From Phycisphaerales bacterium (GTDB lineage: Bacteria > Planctomycetota > Phycisphaerae > Phycisphaerales > UBA1924), in contig JAUXUZ010000385.1 in NCBI GenBank assembly GCA_030680655.1, positions 1 to 5,951 of the forward strand: a DNA stretch of 5,951 nt. The letters are read 5' to 3'. The notes below the pieces were generated by a model, which was not told the DNA's origin, did no database searches, and saw nothing but the letters and a program-made list of their open reading frames with translations. Made by a program: the position numbers and the translations under genes. Below, piece by piece: positions 1 to 5,951 of the stretch. How positions within the stretch are numbered: the first letter of the stretch is position 1; each line of letters opens with the position of its first letter.

Positions 1-978
1 CACCACGCCCGCCAGCACGAAGCTGGTCTGCCCGGTGTCGCCCAGTGAGAGCACGATGACGATCGTGACGTACCCCAGCAGGAGCGAACCGGCGTCGCCG
101 AGGAAGATCGCTGCCGGGTTGAAGTTGTGCGGCAGGAATCCCATGCACGCGCCGATCAGTGCCATGCACAGCACGATGCGCGCGTGGTCGAACACGCCGT
201 CGTCGGAGGCGGCCATTCCAAGGGCCACGACCAGCAGGCCCATCCCCGCGATCGCGGTCACGCCCGAGAGGAGCCCGTCGAGCCCGTCGACGAGGTTGCT
301 GGCGTTGCACGCGCCCAGCACGGCCATCGCGATCAGCGCGGTCCCGACCCAGTAGACCGGCTTGAGGGGCACCCCCCACACCACAAACTCGAGATCGGGG
401 TTGTTCAAGAGCGTGCCGATCGGGCTGAGGATCTGCCCCGCCAGTTTGGTGCCGATCTCGCTGTAGGCGATCATCGCGGCGCCGAACAACTGGCCCCCGA
501 CCTTCTGCCACGGCGAGATGTTGGCGACGTCGTCGATCAGCCCCACGATCATGATCATGGTCATCCCCGCGAGCACGTAGTAGGGCACGTGGGGGATGTC
601 GCCGGCGAACTTTGAGGTCGCGTGGTACTGGATGAGGCCGAACCGCGGGCCCACGTAGGAGAAGGCGATCGCCGCGAGGAGGCCGATGAAGACCGCCAGC
701 CCGCCGAGGTAGGCGACCGGGAACTTGTGGTTCTTGCGCACCTCATCGGGGCGGTCGATGATGCCGTAGGAGATCGCGAACCGGCGGCACAGCGGCGTGA
801 TCAGCAGCGTCACCATGAACGCGACGAGGAAGACCGGCATCGAGCCGTGAAAGATGTCAAGGCGCTCCGCCCATGACGCGTTGAGGGCCTCTACCTGCAG
901 CGGATCAACGGCGGTCTGCGGCAGATCGCCGGGTGCGCTCGTCAGCGGTTGGGTGGACTGTGCGAGTGTCAGGATCAC
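1..978 (-). CDS. wecA: WecA/TagO-family polyprenyl-phosphate N-acetylhexosamine-1-phosphate transferase (3' end beyond window)
   Basis: This integral membrane enzyme moves a sugar-1-phosphate (GlcNAc-1-P in classical WecA) from a UDP-sugar onto undecaprenyl phosphate at the cytoplasmic face, the first committed step of many surface polysaccharides. Translating the minus strand gives 326 residues open to the left edge. Family landmarks occur in order: D75-R-P, H84-K85-x-P87 followed by G92-G93, the loop GLIDDV with D149/D150, the motif NASNLVDGLDG (N225, N228, D231, D234), and HNFNPAAIFLGDAGS (H284, D295), with hydrophobic segments between them. The family is usually about 350-400 residues, so little is missing, but the C-terminal loop that helps define the substrate is not visible. 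The GTG start at 976-978 shares GTGA with the epimerase stop and has GGGAG nine bases upstream (988-992). It gives a 46-residue extension before the first membrane helix; ATG at 838-840 (residue 47) is the alternative start. Family assignment is firm; the exact sugar is not known. Confidence 0.93.
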   Translation of the reverse strand, partial: MILTLAQSTQPLTSAPGDLPQTAVDPLQVEALNASWAERLDIFHGSMPVFLVAFMVTLLITPLCRRFAISYGIIDRPDEVRKNHKFPVAYLGGLAVFIGLLAAIAFSYVGPRFGLIQYHATSKFAGDIPHVPYYVLAGMTMIMIVGLIDDVANISPWQKVGGQLFGAAMIAYSEIGTKLAGQILSPIGTLLNNPDLEFVVWGVPLKPVYWVGTALIAMAVLGACNASNLVDGLDGLLSGVTAIAGMGLLVVALGMAASDDGVFDHARIVLCMALIGACMGFLPHNFNPAAIFLGDAGSLLLGYVTIVIVLSLGDTGQTSFVLAGVV

Positions 979-2057
979 CGTGTCGGGCTCCCGGCGTTGC
1001 GGCCGCCTGCTGGGCGGGGCATGCCGCGTTGGTTGGTCTGGATGTGCTCGGCGATGTCGCGGATGGTGCGATCCAACGGTATCGTCGGCGTGAAGGCGAT
1101 GGCCTCTTGAATACGCCTAAGGTCGGGCCTGCGCCGGCGGAGGTCCTCAAACCCTGGGCCGAACGCCTGATCGTACGGGACGTGCTCAACGATCGAGCGG
1201 GAACCGAGCGCCGCGATCACTGCGCGGGCGAGGTTTGTGATCGTCACCTCAACGTCGGACCCGAGGTTGAACACCCTCCCCGCAAAGGCTGTTGAGCCCA
1301 CCAGTTTGTGCAGCGCGGGCACGACGTCGCGTACATCGCAGAAGCACCGCACTTGGGTGCCGTCGCCGTGAACCCGGAGCGGCTTGCCCTCGAGTGCGAG
1401 TTCAACAAACCGCGGTAGCACCATGCCGTAATCGCCAACCTGCCGCGGCCCGACTGTGTTGAAGAACCGGACGATCACCGCGGGCAGCCCGTGCTCGCGG
1501 TGGTGGGCGAGGGCGAGGTACTCATCGATCGCTTTCGTCGCGGCGTACGACCAGCGGGCCTTCGTTGTCGGCCCGTAGACCACGTCGTCGTCTTCGGAGA
1601 ACGGTGTGCGCTCGCTCTTGCCGTAGACCTCGCTGCTGCTGGCGATCAGCACGGTCGCCGGCCCCCCACCGGGGCCGTGGGTGCGGCAATAGCGGAGCAT
1701 CTCCGCTGTTTGAAAGACGTTTGTCTCGATGCACTCGATCGGCCTGTCTACCACCAGTTGCACACCCACGGCCGCCGCGAGGTGCACAACACGGTCGAAC
1801 GTACTGGAGGCCAGGCTCCCCGTCAGCGTCGCGGAGAGGTCGCCGGTGACCAGACTCAGGCTCGGGTGGCCCGCGACGGCGGCGAGGTTGTCGCTGCGCC
1901 CGGTGGAGAAGTCGTCAACGACGGTGACGGCGTCACCGGCCGCCAGCAGCCGCTCGACCAGGTGCGAACCGATAAACCCCGCGCCGCCTGTGACCAGCGT
2001 GCGCGCGGGCGGTGGGGCGGGGGAGTCTCGGGCTGGCGTTGCTGCGGGGGTGGTCAC
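975..2057 (-). CDS. NAD-dependent NDP-sugar epimerase/dehydratase (extended SDR family)
   Basis: This is a 360-residue cytoplasmic enzyme, a normal length for UDP-glucose 4-epimerase, UDP-glucuronate decarboxylase and related nucleotide-sugar enzymes. The Rossmann glycine motif TGGAGFIGS spans residues 23-31 (G24xxG27xxG30). D48/D49 in VVDDFSTGR follow the second strand and fit NAD ribose binding. The segment SSSEVYG (140-146) supplies the catalytic Ser/Thr region, and Y171-A-A-T-K175 is the YxxxK pair. A substrate-side segment, RFFNTVGPRQ then HGDGTQVRCF, is typical of UDP-sugar-binding members. The last 20 or so residues are Pro/Gly/Arg-rich and probably disordered. The GTG start at 2055-2057 is the first usable start; the next 20 residues are Pro/Ala-rich before the fold begins. 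No Shine-Dalgarno sequence precedes it. Its stop overlaps the WecA-family start. It probably supplies a sugar donor for the same polysaccharide. The precise reaction (4-epimerase, decarboxylase or dehydratase) cannot be fixed by eye. Confidence 0.92.
   Translation of the reverse strand: MTTPAATPARDSPAPPPARTLVTGGAGFIGSHLVERLLAAGDAVTVVDDFSTGRSDNLAAVAGHPSLSLVTGDLSATLTGSLASSTFDRVVHLAAAVGVQLVVDRPIECIETNVFQTAEMLRYCRTHGPGGGPATVLIASSSEVYGKSERTPFSEDDDVVYGPTTKARWSYAATKAIDEYLALAHHREHGLPAVIVRFFNTVGPRQVGDYGMVLPRFVELALEGKPLRVHGDGTQVRCFCDVRDVVPALHKLVGSTAFAGRVFNLGSDVEVTITNLARAVIAALGSRSIVEHVPYDQAFGPGFEDLRRRRPDLRRIQEAIAFTPTIPLDRTIRDIAEHIQTNQRGMPRPAGGRNAGSPTR
988..992 (-). promoter_or_regulatory. Ribosome binding site for the WecA-family gene
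   Basis: The minus strand reads GGGAG nine bases before the GTG at 976-978. It lies inside the 3' end of the epimerase gene, as expected for a coupled downstream cistron. It supports the GTG over the internal ATG at 838-840, which has no comparable purine run at proper spacing. Confidence 0.5.
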
Positions 2058-2063
2058 GGCGGG

Positions 2064-2072
2064 ATGGTAACA
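2064..2072 (-). promoter_or_regulatory. Possible extended -10 promoter for a leaderless epimerase-wecA transcript
   Basis: The minus strand reads TGTTACCAT, an extended -10 pattern (TGn followed by TACCAT, matching TATAAT at four of six positions including T1, A2 and T6). Six bases (CCCGCC) separate it from the GTG start at 2057, the usual distance from a -10 box to a transcription start. That would put the first transcribed base at the start codon. I see no good -35 box, and the site lies just downstream of the terminator. Short motifs like this occur by chance, so the call is tentative. Confidence 0.3.
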
Positions 2073-2077
2073 GGCGG

Positions 2078-2107
2078 AAAGAAAACGCGGGCCCGTTGGG
2101 GCCCGCG
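2078..2107 (-). terminator. Rho-independent terminator after the co-polymerase/kinase gene
   Basis: On the minus strand a perfect 9-bp stem, CGCGGGCCC (2099-2107) pairing with GGGCCCGCG (2086-2094), encloses the four-base loop CAAC (2095-2098). It is followed at once by TTTTCTTT (2078-2085). The stem begins 30 bases after the stop codon of the upstream gene, a typical position. On the plus strand the hairpin is not followed by a T-run, so it should act in one direction. It should end most transcripts of the upstream genes and separate them from the epimerase and wecA. Confidence 0.85.
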
Positions 2108-2137
2108 GTTGTGTGTTCTGAGGCCTGGGGACCCTGC

Positions 2138-4351
2138 TCAGGCGCCCGTGGCCTGATACTCCTGCGCGGCGCGGATGTTCTTGGCCATGTACCCGGTGCC
2201 CATCGGCGGCACACGGTTGACCAAGACACCAAGGAACTCGGCGCGGGCTTCGCTGAACGTGTCGCGCAAGCGGGCGATGAGGCCCCGCTTCTCACCGAGT
2301 GCTCGCACGACCAGCAGCGAGCAATCGACGCGGTTGGCAAGGCCCATCGCGTCGCCGGCGATCGCGGCGGGTGCCGCGTCGAGGATGACCAGGTCGTACT
2401 TACCCGTTGCCTCCTGGATTACCTGCGACATGAGCTCGGTGCTGAGCCGCTCGGGCGTGGCGCGGTTGGCGGCGGTGCCCGCCGCCAGCAGGTGGAGGTT
2501 CGGCGTGCTGGTTGTCTGGATCGCTGTGTCGAGCGTCGCCTTCTTCGCGAGCACCTCGCCCAGGCCGGGTCCTTCGCTGAGCTTGAAGACGCGGTGGAGC
2601 GCGGGGCGGCGGAAGTTGGCATCGATCAGCAGCACGCGCTGCTCGGCGCCCGCCGCGCCGATGGCGATGTTCGATGCGGCGCTGGTTGCGCCCGACTGGG
2701 GCATGCCGCTGCAGACCAGCAGGCTCTTGTGCCCCGCGGCGGCCATCCGCTTGGCGATGTTGGCGCGTGCCTGGCGGTAGGCGTCGGCGACGGCGCCGGT
2801 GGGGGCGTCGCGCAGGGCCGTCTCGGGCGTCGGGCGGGTCGGGTCGGCGTCCACGGTGGGCACGCCGCCGATGAGGCGCGTGCGGGGGATGGAGTTGATG
2901 TCGGCGGGCCCCTTCACACGCTGGTCGAGCAGCTCGCGCAGGAAGAGCACGCCGGCGGTGAGGCCGAACGTGAAGACGATGCCCAGCGGGACCATGACCT
3001 CCATCTTCGGGAAGAAGATGGTGTCGGGTGCCTGGGCGGGCGTCAGGATACGGATGCGGTCGATGCGGTCCTGGGCGGTGACGTTGACGGTCAGGTTGAT
3101 GGCGCTGAGGGCGCTCTGCACCTCGGACAGCTGGGCCTGGACACGTTCGCGGTCTTTGTCGGCCTGATCGAACTTCGACAGGACGCGCGAGATCTCCTGC
3201 TTGCGGGCGAGGGCGTCGTTGTAGCTCGCCGTAAACGTGGCGAGCTGGCTGCTTGCCGACTCGCTGAGCCGCTTAGCGCGGTCGACCTCGCCGTCGAAGA
3301 GTTTGCGCAGCTGCGCGTTGCGTGTCTGGGCGAGCTCGTTCACGAGAGAGTCAAGGCTCGCCCGCTCCTGGATCATGCGTGGGTGCTCGGCCCCGAGCCT
3401 GCTGCCGAGGCTGTCTACGTAGGCCCTTGACTGGGCGACGCGGTTCTTGAGTTCGACAATGACCTGATCGCGCTCGATGGCGTCCTTGAGCTCATCGGGG
3501 AAGCTGTCTGGACCCAGCGCACGGATCTCCTCGTACTGCTTGAGCGTTGAGAGCGCTGACTCACGGGCGCTCTGCGCGTCGGCGATCTTTCGGGTGCTCT
3601 CATCGATGCTGCGGTCTGCCGCGGGACCCCTGACCGACCTCAGGTCGTCGATCTTGTAGTCGATCATCATCTTGTCGCGGTTGGCGTCGGACCGTTGGAT
3701 TTCAGCGCGGAGGTCGTTCTCGCGGCGCTCGAGCGGTCCGCGTTGCTCGATGCCGATGGCCGCGGAGAGGTTGCGCCAGTCCTTCCAGAACGAGTCGTGC
3801 ACGGCCTTGGCGATGGCGGCGGAGTCTTCGGGCGACTGCGTCGTGACCGTCAGGCGGATCAGGTTGGTGCCGTAGATCACGTTGGCGCTTGCGATCTTCT
3901 TGAGCTGCTTAAGGCCCTTGGCGAAGTCAACCTGGCCGTTGGAATCGGTGGTCCAGCGTTGCCCCCACTTGGTGTCGCGCTCGAACACGGGCGAGCTATC
4001 CACGAGCGACTGGCGGAGCACACGGTCAGAGTTGAGGACGGTCGACTGCGTGAGCAGGAACCGCTCCATCTCGTCCTTGTCCTGCATCGGGTACTGCGAC
4101 TTTGTCGGGTCCTGCTGCACGCTCAGGCACTGGTAGACCACGTCTGTTCGCCAGGACGGGTAGAAGAACTTCCAGACCTCGTTCGCCACCAGGCCGACGA
4201 AAGCGCCTGCCACCAGCGCGCCCGCCAGCGTCCACTTGTGCCGGCGAAGCAGCTTCAGGGGATCGATCGGGGCCATGCCCAGCGGAGCATGGACGGGTAC
4301 CGCGGGTTGCCGCGCGGCGGAGACAGGGCGTGCTGCGGGGATGCTGCTCAT
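2138..4351 (-). CDS. Polysaccharide co-polymerase (Wzz domain) fused to a BY-kinase domain with degenerate Walker A motif
   Basis: This 737-residue inner-membrane protein has the layout of Wzc/ExoP-type proteins, which set chain length and drive export of capsule or exopolysaccharide. After a Pro/Ala-rich cytoplasmic tail of about 36 residues come membrane helix 1 (about 40-57), a large periplasmic part rich in charged heptad-like helices (about 190-435, probably coiled coil), a proline-rich stretch (P438, P442, P448) and membrane helix 2 (about 452-471). A cytoplasmic P-loop ATPase domain fills about 515-737. Walker A reads SGMPQSGATS, with A555 where the family has the nucleotide-binding lysine. 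Walker A' is LLIDANFRRP (D577, N579, R581). Walker B is VILDAAP (D658). The tail has only two tyrosines, Y721 and Y732, not a tyrosine-rich cluster. ATG at 4349-4351 has a good ribosome binding site. The co-polymerase role is well supported; kinase activity is doubtful. A terminator follows the gene. Confidence 0.93.
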   Translation of the reverse strand: MSSIPAARPVSAARQPAVPVHAPLGMAPIDPLKLLRRHKWTLAGALVAGAFVGLVANEVWKFFYPSWRTDVVYQCLSVQQDPTKSQYPMQDKDEMERFLLTQSTVLNSDRVLRQSLVDSSPVFERDTKWGQRWTTDSNGQVDFAKGLKQLKKIASANVIYGTNLIRLTVTTQSPEDSAAIAKAVHDSFWKDWRNLSAAIGIEQRGPLERRENDLRAEIQRSDANRDKMMIDYKIDDLRSVRGPAADRSIDESTRKIADAQSARESALSTLKQYEEIRALGPDSFPDELKDAIERDQVIVELKNRVAQSRAYVDSLGSRLGAEHPRMIQERASLDSLVNELAQTRNAQLRKLFDGEVDRAKRLSESASSQLATFTASYNDALARKQEISRVLSKFDQADKDRERVQAQLSEVQSALSAINLTVNVTAQDRIDRIRILTPAQAPDTIFFPKMEVMVPLGIVFTFGLTAGVLFLRELLDQRVKGPADINSIPRTRLIGGVPTVDADPTRPTPETALRDAPTGAVADAYRQARANIAKRMAAAGHKSLLVCSGMPQSGATSAASNIAIGAAGAEQRVLLIDANFRRPALHRVFKLSEGPGLGEVLAKKATLDTAIQTTSTPNLHLLAAGTAANRATPERLSTELMSQVIQEATGKYDLVILDAAPAAIAGDAMGLANRVDCSLLVVRALGEKRGLIARLRDTFSEARAEFLGVLVNRVPPMGTGYMAKNIRAAQEYQATGA

Positions 4352-4432
4352 GGCGATTCCTTCAAAGTTCGAACGGCGCGATTGGGGATTGGGCCGTCCG
4401 GCAGGGGTCTGTACGTACCGTATTCGGTCAGA
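4352..4432 (-). other. Spacer between TPR gene and co-polymerase gene
   Basis: These 81 bases hold the ribosome binding site noted at 4358-4362, a tandem pair of the 7-mer GATTGGG (plus strand, 4380-4393) and the 8-base palindrome GTACGTAC (4411-4418). There is no stem followed by a T-run, so read-through from the TPR gene is plausible. No convincing promoter is visible. Confidence 0.5.
4358..4362 (-). promoter_or_regulatory. Ribosome binding site for the co-polymerase/kinase gene
   Basis: The minus strand reads AAGGA (in the context GAAGGAAT), six bases before the ATG at 4349-4351. It favours this start over the in-frame ATG at residue 26. It is the clearest Shine-Dalgarno sequence in the window. 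Confidence 0.75.
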
Positions 4433-5951
4433 TCAAGGGTTCGGCTTCATTCTCTTGCCGATCTCTTCAATGTCGAGTTGGTAGTTGGCTTTCACGCGGG
4501 CATCGGCGGCTTCCAGGGCCTTCAACTCCCGAAACAGGTCATCGGCCGCTTGGCGGTCGCCCTTCTTCAACTTCACCTCAATCAGGTGAATCAGCGGCAT
4601 GGTGCGGGTGACGGGGTCTGTGGCCACGGCAAGTGCCCGGGTCAAGGTCTCTTCGGCCTTGCTGTCGTCGCCGAGCATGAACTGGATCACGCCGAGGGTG
4701 TCGATGATGTTGGGGTTGTTAGGGTCCTTTGCGGCAGCCTTGAGCGCTCGGGGCAAAGCCTCTCCAGGGCGGTTCAGCCCCTTCGCCAGGATGAAGGCCA
4801 TGTTGTTGTTCAATTCCGCGTTGTCGGGGTCGAGTTCAAGGCCGGTCTGGAACGCCTTGACCGCACGCTCGTAGTGGCGGCTCACCTCGGCGGCGTTGTT
4901 TGGCTTCTTGCTGGCGTTTACACCGTCGAGGTAGGCGTTGGCGCCCAGGGTGCTGGCCGCGCCGATCGCGGCGGCGGTGTTTGAACTCCCTGTGAGCGCA
5001 TCCAGATCGGTCATCGCGCTCTCGCGCAGTGCTGGATCGCCCAGGCGGGCGCGGAGGACTGTGAGCGTAAAGATGTCGGGCCAGCCGCTGGCGGGGCGCA
5101 CCTCATCGAGCATCTGTGAGGCGAGCTTCATGTCACCGCTGAACGCGCGGCGCAGCTCATCGAGGATGAACACCCCGGCCTGCGGTTCGTTCAGGTTGAC
5201 CGTGGTGTCGGTGACGACGGCGCGCAGGTCGGCGACGGCGTCGGCCCGCCGGTCCTGCCTCAGGTTGAGGGACATGCGCGACAGGCGTGACATCGGCTCG
5301 GTGGCGGTGCCCATGGCGGGGTCGTTGATAACAGCCGCCGCACGATCGAGCAGAGTGCGGTCCTTCGGGCTCGACAGGTCGTAGGCGCCGATGTAGGCAT
5401 CGGCGAGGGCCTTGCCCGTGTCGGGCCCTTTACGGATCTTCCACGCCTTCTCGTACTCAAGCGCAGCGTTGCGCTGGTCGTTGGCCCTCTGGAGGATGAC
5501 GCCCTTGACCAGCGGCCAGCGTGTGTTCGCGGGGTCGGCCCTGGAGGCTGCGTCGAGCGCATCCATGGCCTCCCTGGGTCGGTTCTGGCTCATGAGCTGC
5601 TGCACCTGCTCGTTGCGAAGTGCGGCGCTGTCGGGCTGGATCGAGAGCCCACTCTGAAGGGCAGCGTCGGCCCGCACGGTATCGCCCTTGCGCAGGTACG
5701 CGCGAGCGAGCAGGATCACCAGGTCCGTGTTGCGCGGCTCGATGCCGACGGCCAGCTCGAAGTCGACGACCGCGTCGTCCATCGTGCGTGGATCGTCCAT
5801 TTTCAGCACGCCTCGCTGCCGGTAAGGGAGCGAGCTCTGCGGCGCGATCGATTGCGCTCGGTCGAGGATCTCAAGGGCCTTGGGGCGGTCGCCGCGGGCG
5901 AGCTCAAGCTGCGCAGCCAGGAGCAGGATCTGCAGGTCCGTCGAGCGGTCA
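4433..5951 (-). CDS. Tetratricopeptide-repeat protein (5' end beyond window)
   Basis: The reading frame stays open from the right edge to a TGA at 4433-4435, giving 505 visible residues; the N-terminus, and any signal peptide or lipobox, lies outside. Five near-perfect TPR units of 34-35 residues run back to back from about 5935 to 5423, each ending in a short acidic or proline turn (for example LSIQPDS, SRADPAN). A more divergent helical middle follows. Further TPR units appear at about 4890-4510, such as FQTGLELDPDN, AELNNNMAFILAKG and NIIDTLGVIQFMLGDDSKAE. TPR arrays are helical scaffolds for protein-protein contacts, and large ones commonly accompany envelope polysaccharide export systems, including TPR proteins of exosortase/PEP-CTERM loci. 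By position, 81 bp ahead of the co-polymerase with no terminator visible, it is probably co-transcribed and may help assemble the export apparatus. That role is inferred. The internal GTG at 5807-5809 is not the start, because TPR coding continues upstream of it. Confidence 0.88.
   Translation of the reverse strand, partial: DRSTDLQILLLAAQLELARGDRPKALEILDRAQSIAPQSSLPYRQRGVLKMDDPRTMDDAVVDFELAVGIEPRNTDLVILLARAYLRKGDTVRADAALQSGLSIQPDSAALRNEQVQQLMSQNRPREAMDALDAASRADPANTRWPLVKGVILQRANDQRNAALEYEKAWKIRKGPDTGKALADAYIGAYDLSSPKDRTLLDRAAAVINDPAMGTATEPMSRLSRMSLNLRQDRRADAVADLRAVVTDTTVNLNEPQAGVFILDELRRAFSGDMKLASQMLDEVRPASGWPDIFTLTVLRARLGDPALRESAMTDLDALTGSSNTAAAIGAASTLGANAYLDGVNASKKPNNAAEVSRHYERAVKAFQTGLELDPDNAELNNNMAFILAKGLNRPGEALPRALKAAAKDPNNPNIIDTLGVIQFMLGDDSKAEETLTRALAVATDPVTRTMPLIHLIEVKLKKGDRQAADDLFRELKALEAADARVKANYQLDIEEIGKRMKPNP

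Noticed and set aside
127..615. Plus-strand open frame of 162 codons
   Set aside because: It is complementary to the WecA-family gene, whose conserved motifs are unmistakable on the minus strand; its His/Asp/Arg-rich translation is typical of an antisense frame.
561..746. Minus-strand 61-codon frame
   Set aside because: It overlaps the WecA-family gene out of frame and is Ser/Arg-rich with no domain.
2012..3430. Plus-strand open frame of 472 codons
   Set aside because: It lies antisense to the co-polymerase/kinase gene, crosses the terminator and enters the epimerase gene. Its translation is Gly/Ala/Arg/Val-rich with no recognisable domain, as expected for the complement of a high-GC gene.
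4385..4405. GCCG/CGGC short hairpin as a terminator after the TPR gene
   Set aside because: The stem is only four base pairs and has no following T-run on the minus strand.
4400..4436. Possible sigma-70 promoter (TTGATC, 17 bases, TACAGA) before the co-polymerase gene
   Set aside because: Spacing is right, but the -10 box matches at only about three of six positions and the -35 overlaps the TPR stop codon; this is at chance level in a spacer of this size.
3695..4984. Plus-strand open frame of 429 codons
   Set aside because: It is antisense to the co-polymerase, the spacer and the TPR gene; low-complexity composition and no motif. It is a high-GC shadow frame.
5807..5809. GTG as start of the TPR gene
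   Set aside because: The same frame is open for a further 47 codons to the window edge and encodes a complete TPR unit and part of the next, so the gene begins outside the window.

Overview
The window is a compact, high-GC stretch with all four genes on the minus strand. It reads as part of an exopolysaccharide or capsule biosynthesis locus of a Gram-negative-type bacterium. The clues to organism are the strong G/C bias at third codon positions, frequent GTG starts, and the wording of the WecA-family active-site loop (His-Asn-Phe-Asn-Pro-Ala before Gly-Asp-Ala-Gly-Ser). Together these suggest Planctomycetota, possibly Phycisphaerae. That placement is a guess from sequence style, not a demonstrated assignment.

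In transcription order (right to left) the genes are: (1) a tetratricopeptide-repeat (TPR) protein whose N-terminus lies beyond the right edge (4433-5951); (2) a 737-residue polysaccharide co-polymerase fused to a bacterial tyrosine-kinase (BY-kinase) domain (2138-4351); (3) an extended short-chain dehydrogenase/reductase of the NDP-sugar epimerase/dehydratase type (975-2057); (4) a WecA/TagO-type polyprenyl-phosphate sugar-1-phosphate transferase that runs off the left edge (1-978). Genes 1 and 2 are separated by 81 bp with no terminator visible. Genes 2 and 3 are separated by 80 bp holding a strong rho-independent terminator. Genes 3 and 4 overlap by four bases (GTGA), which implies translational coupling.

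The likely joint role is as follows. The epimerase/dehydratase makes or modifies a nucleotide sugar. The WecA-family enzyme loads the first sugar phosphate onto the lipid carrier. The Wzz/Wzc-like protein controls chain length and export. The TPR protein may scaffold the envelope machinery. No flippase, polymerase, outer-membrane export protein or further glycosyltransferase is in the window; they would be expected nearby.

The most notable features are two. The BY-kinase domain has lost the Walker A lysine (alanine at residue 555), so it may be a pseudokinase. The epimerase-wecA pair begins only 20 bp after a terminator, has no Shine-Dalgarno sequence, and has an extended -10-like motif six bases ahead of its GTG, which suggests a leaderless transcript. 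I see no RNA genes, mobile elements or CRISPR arrays.
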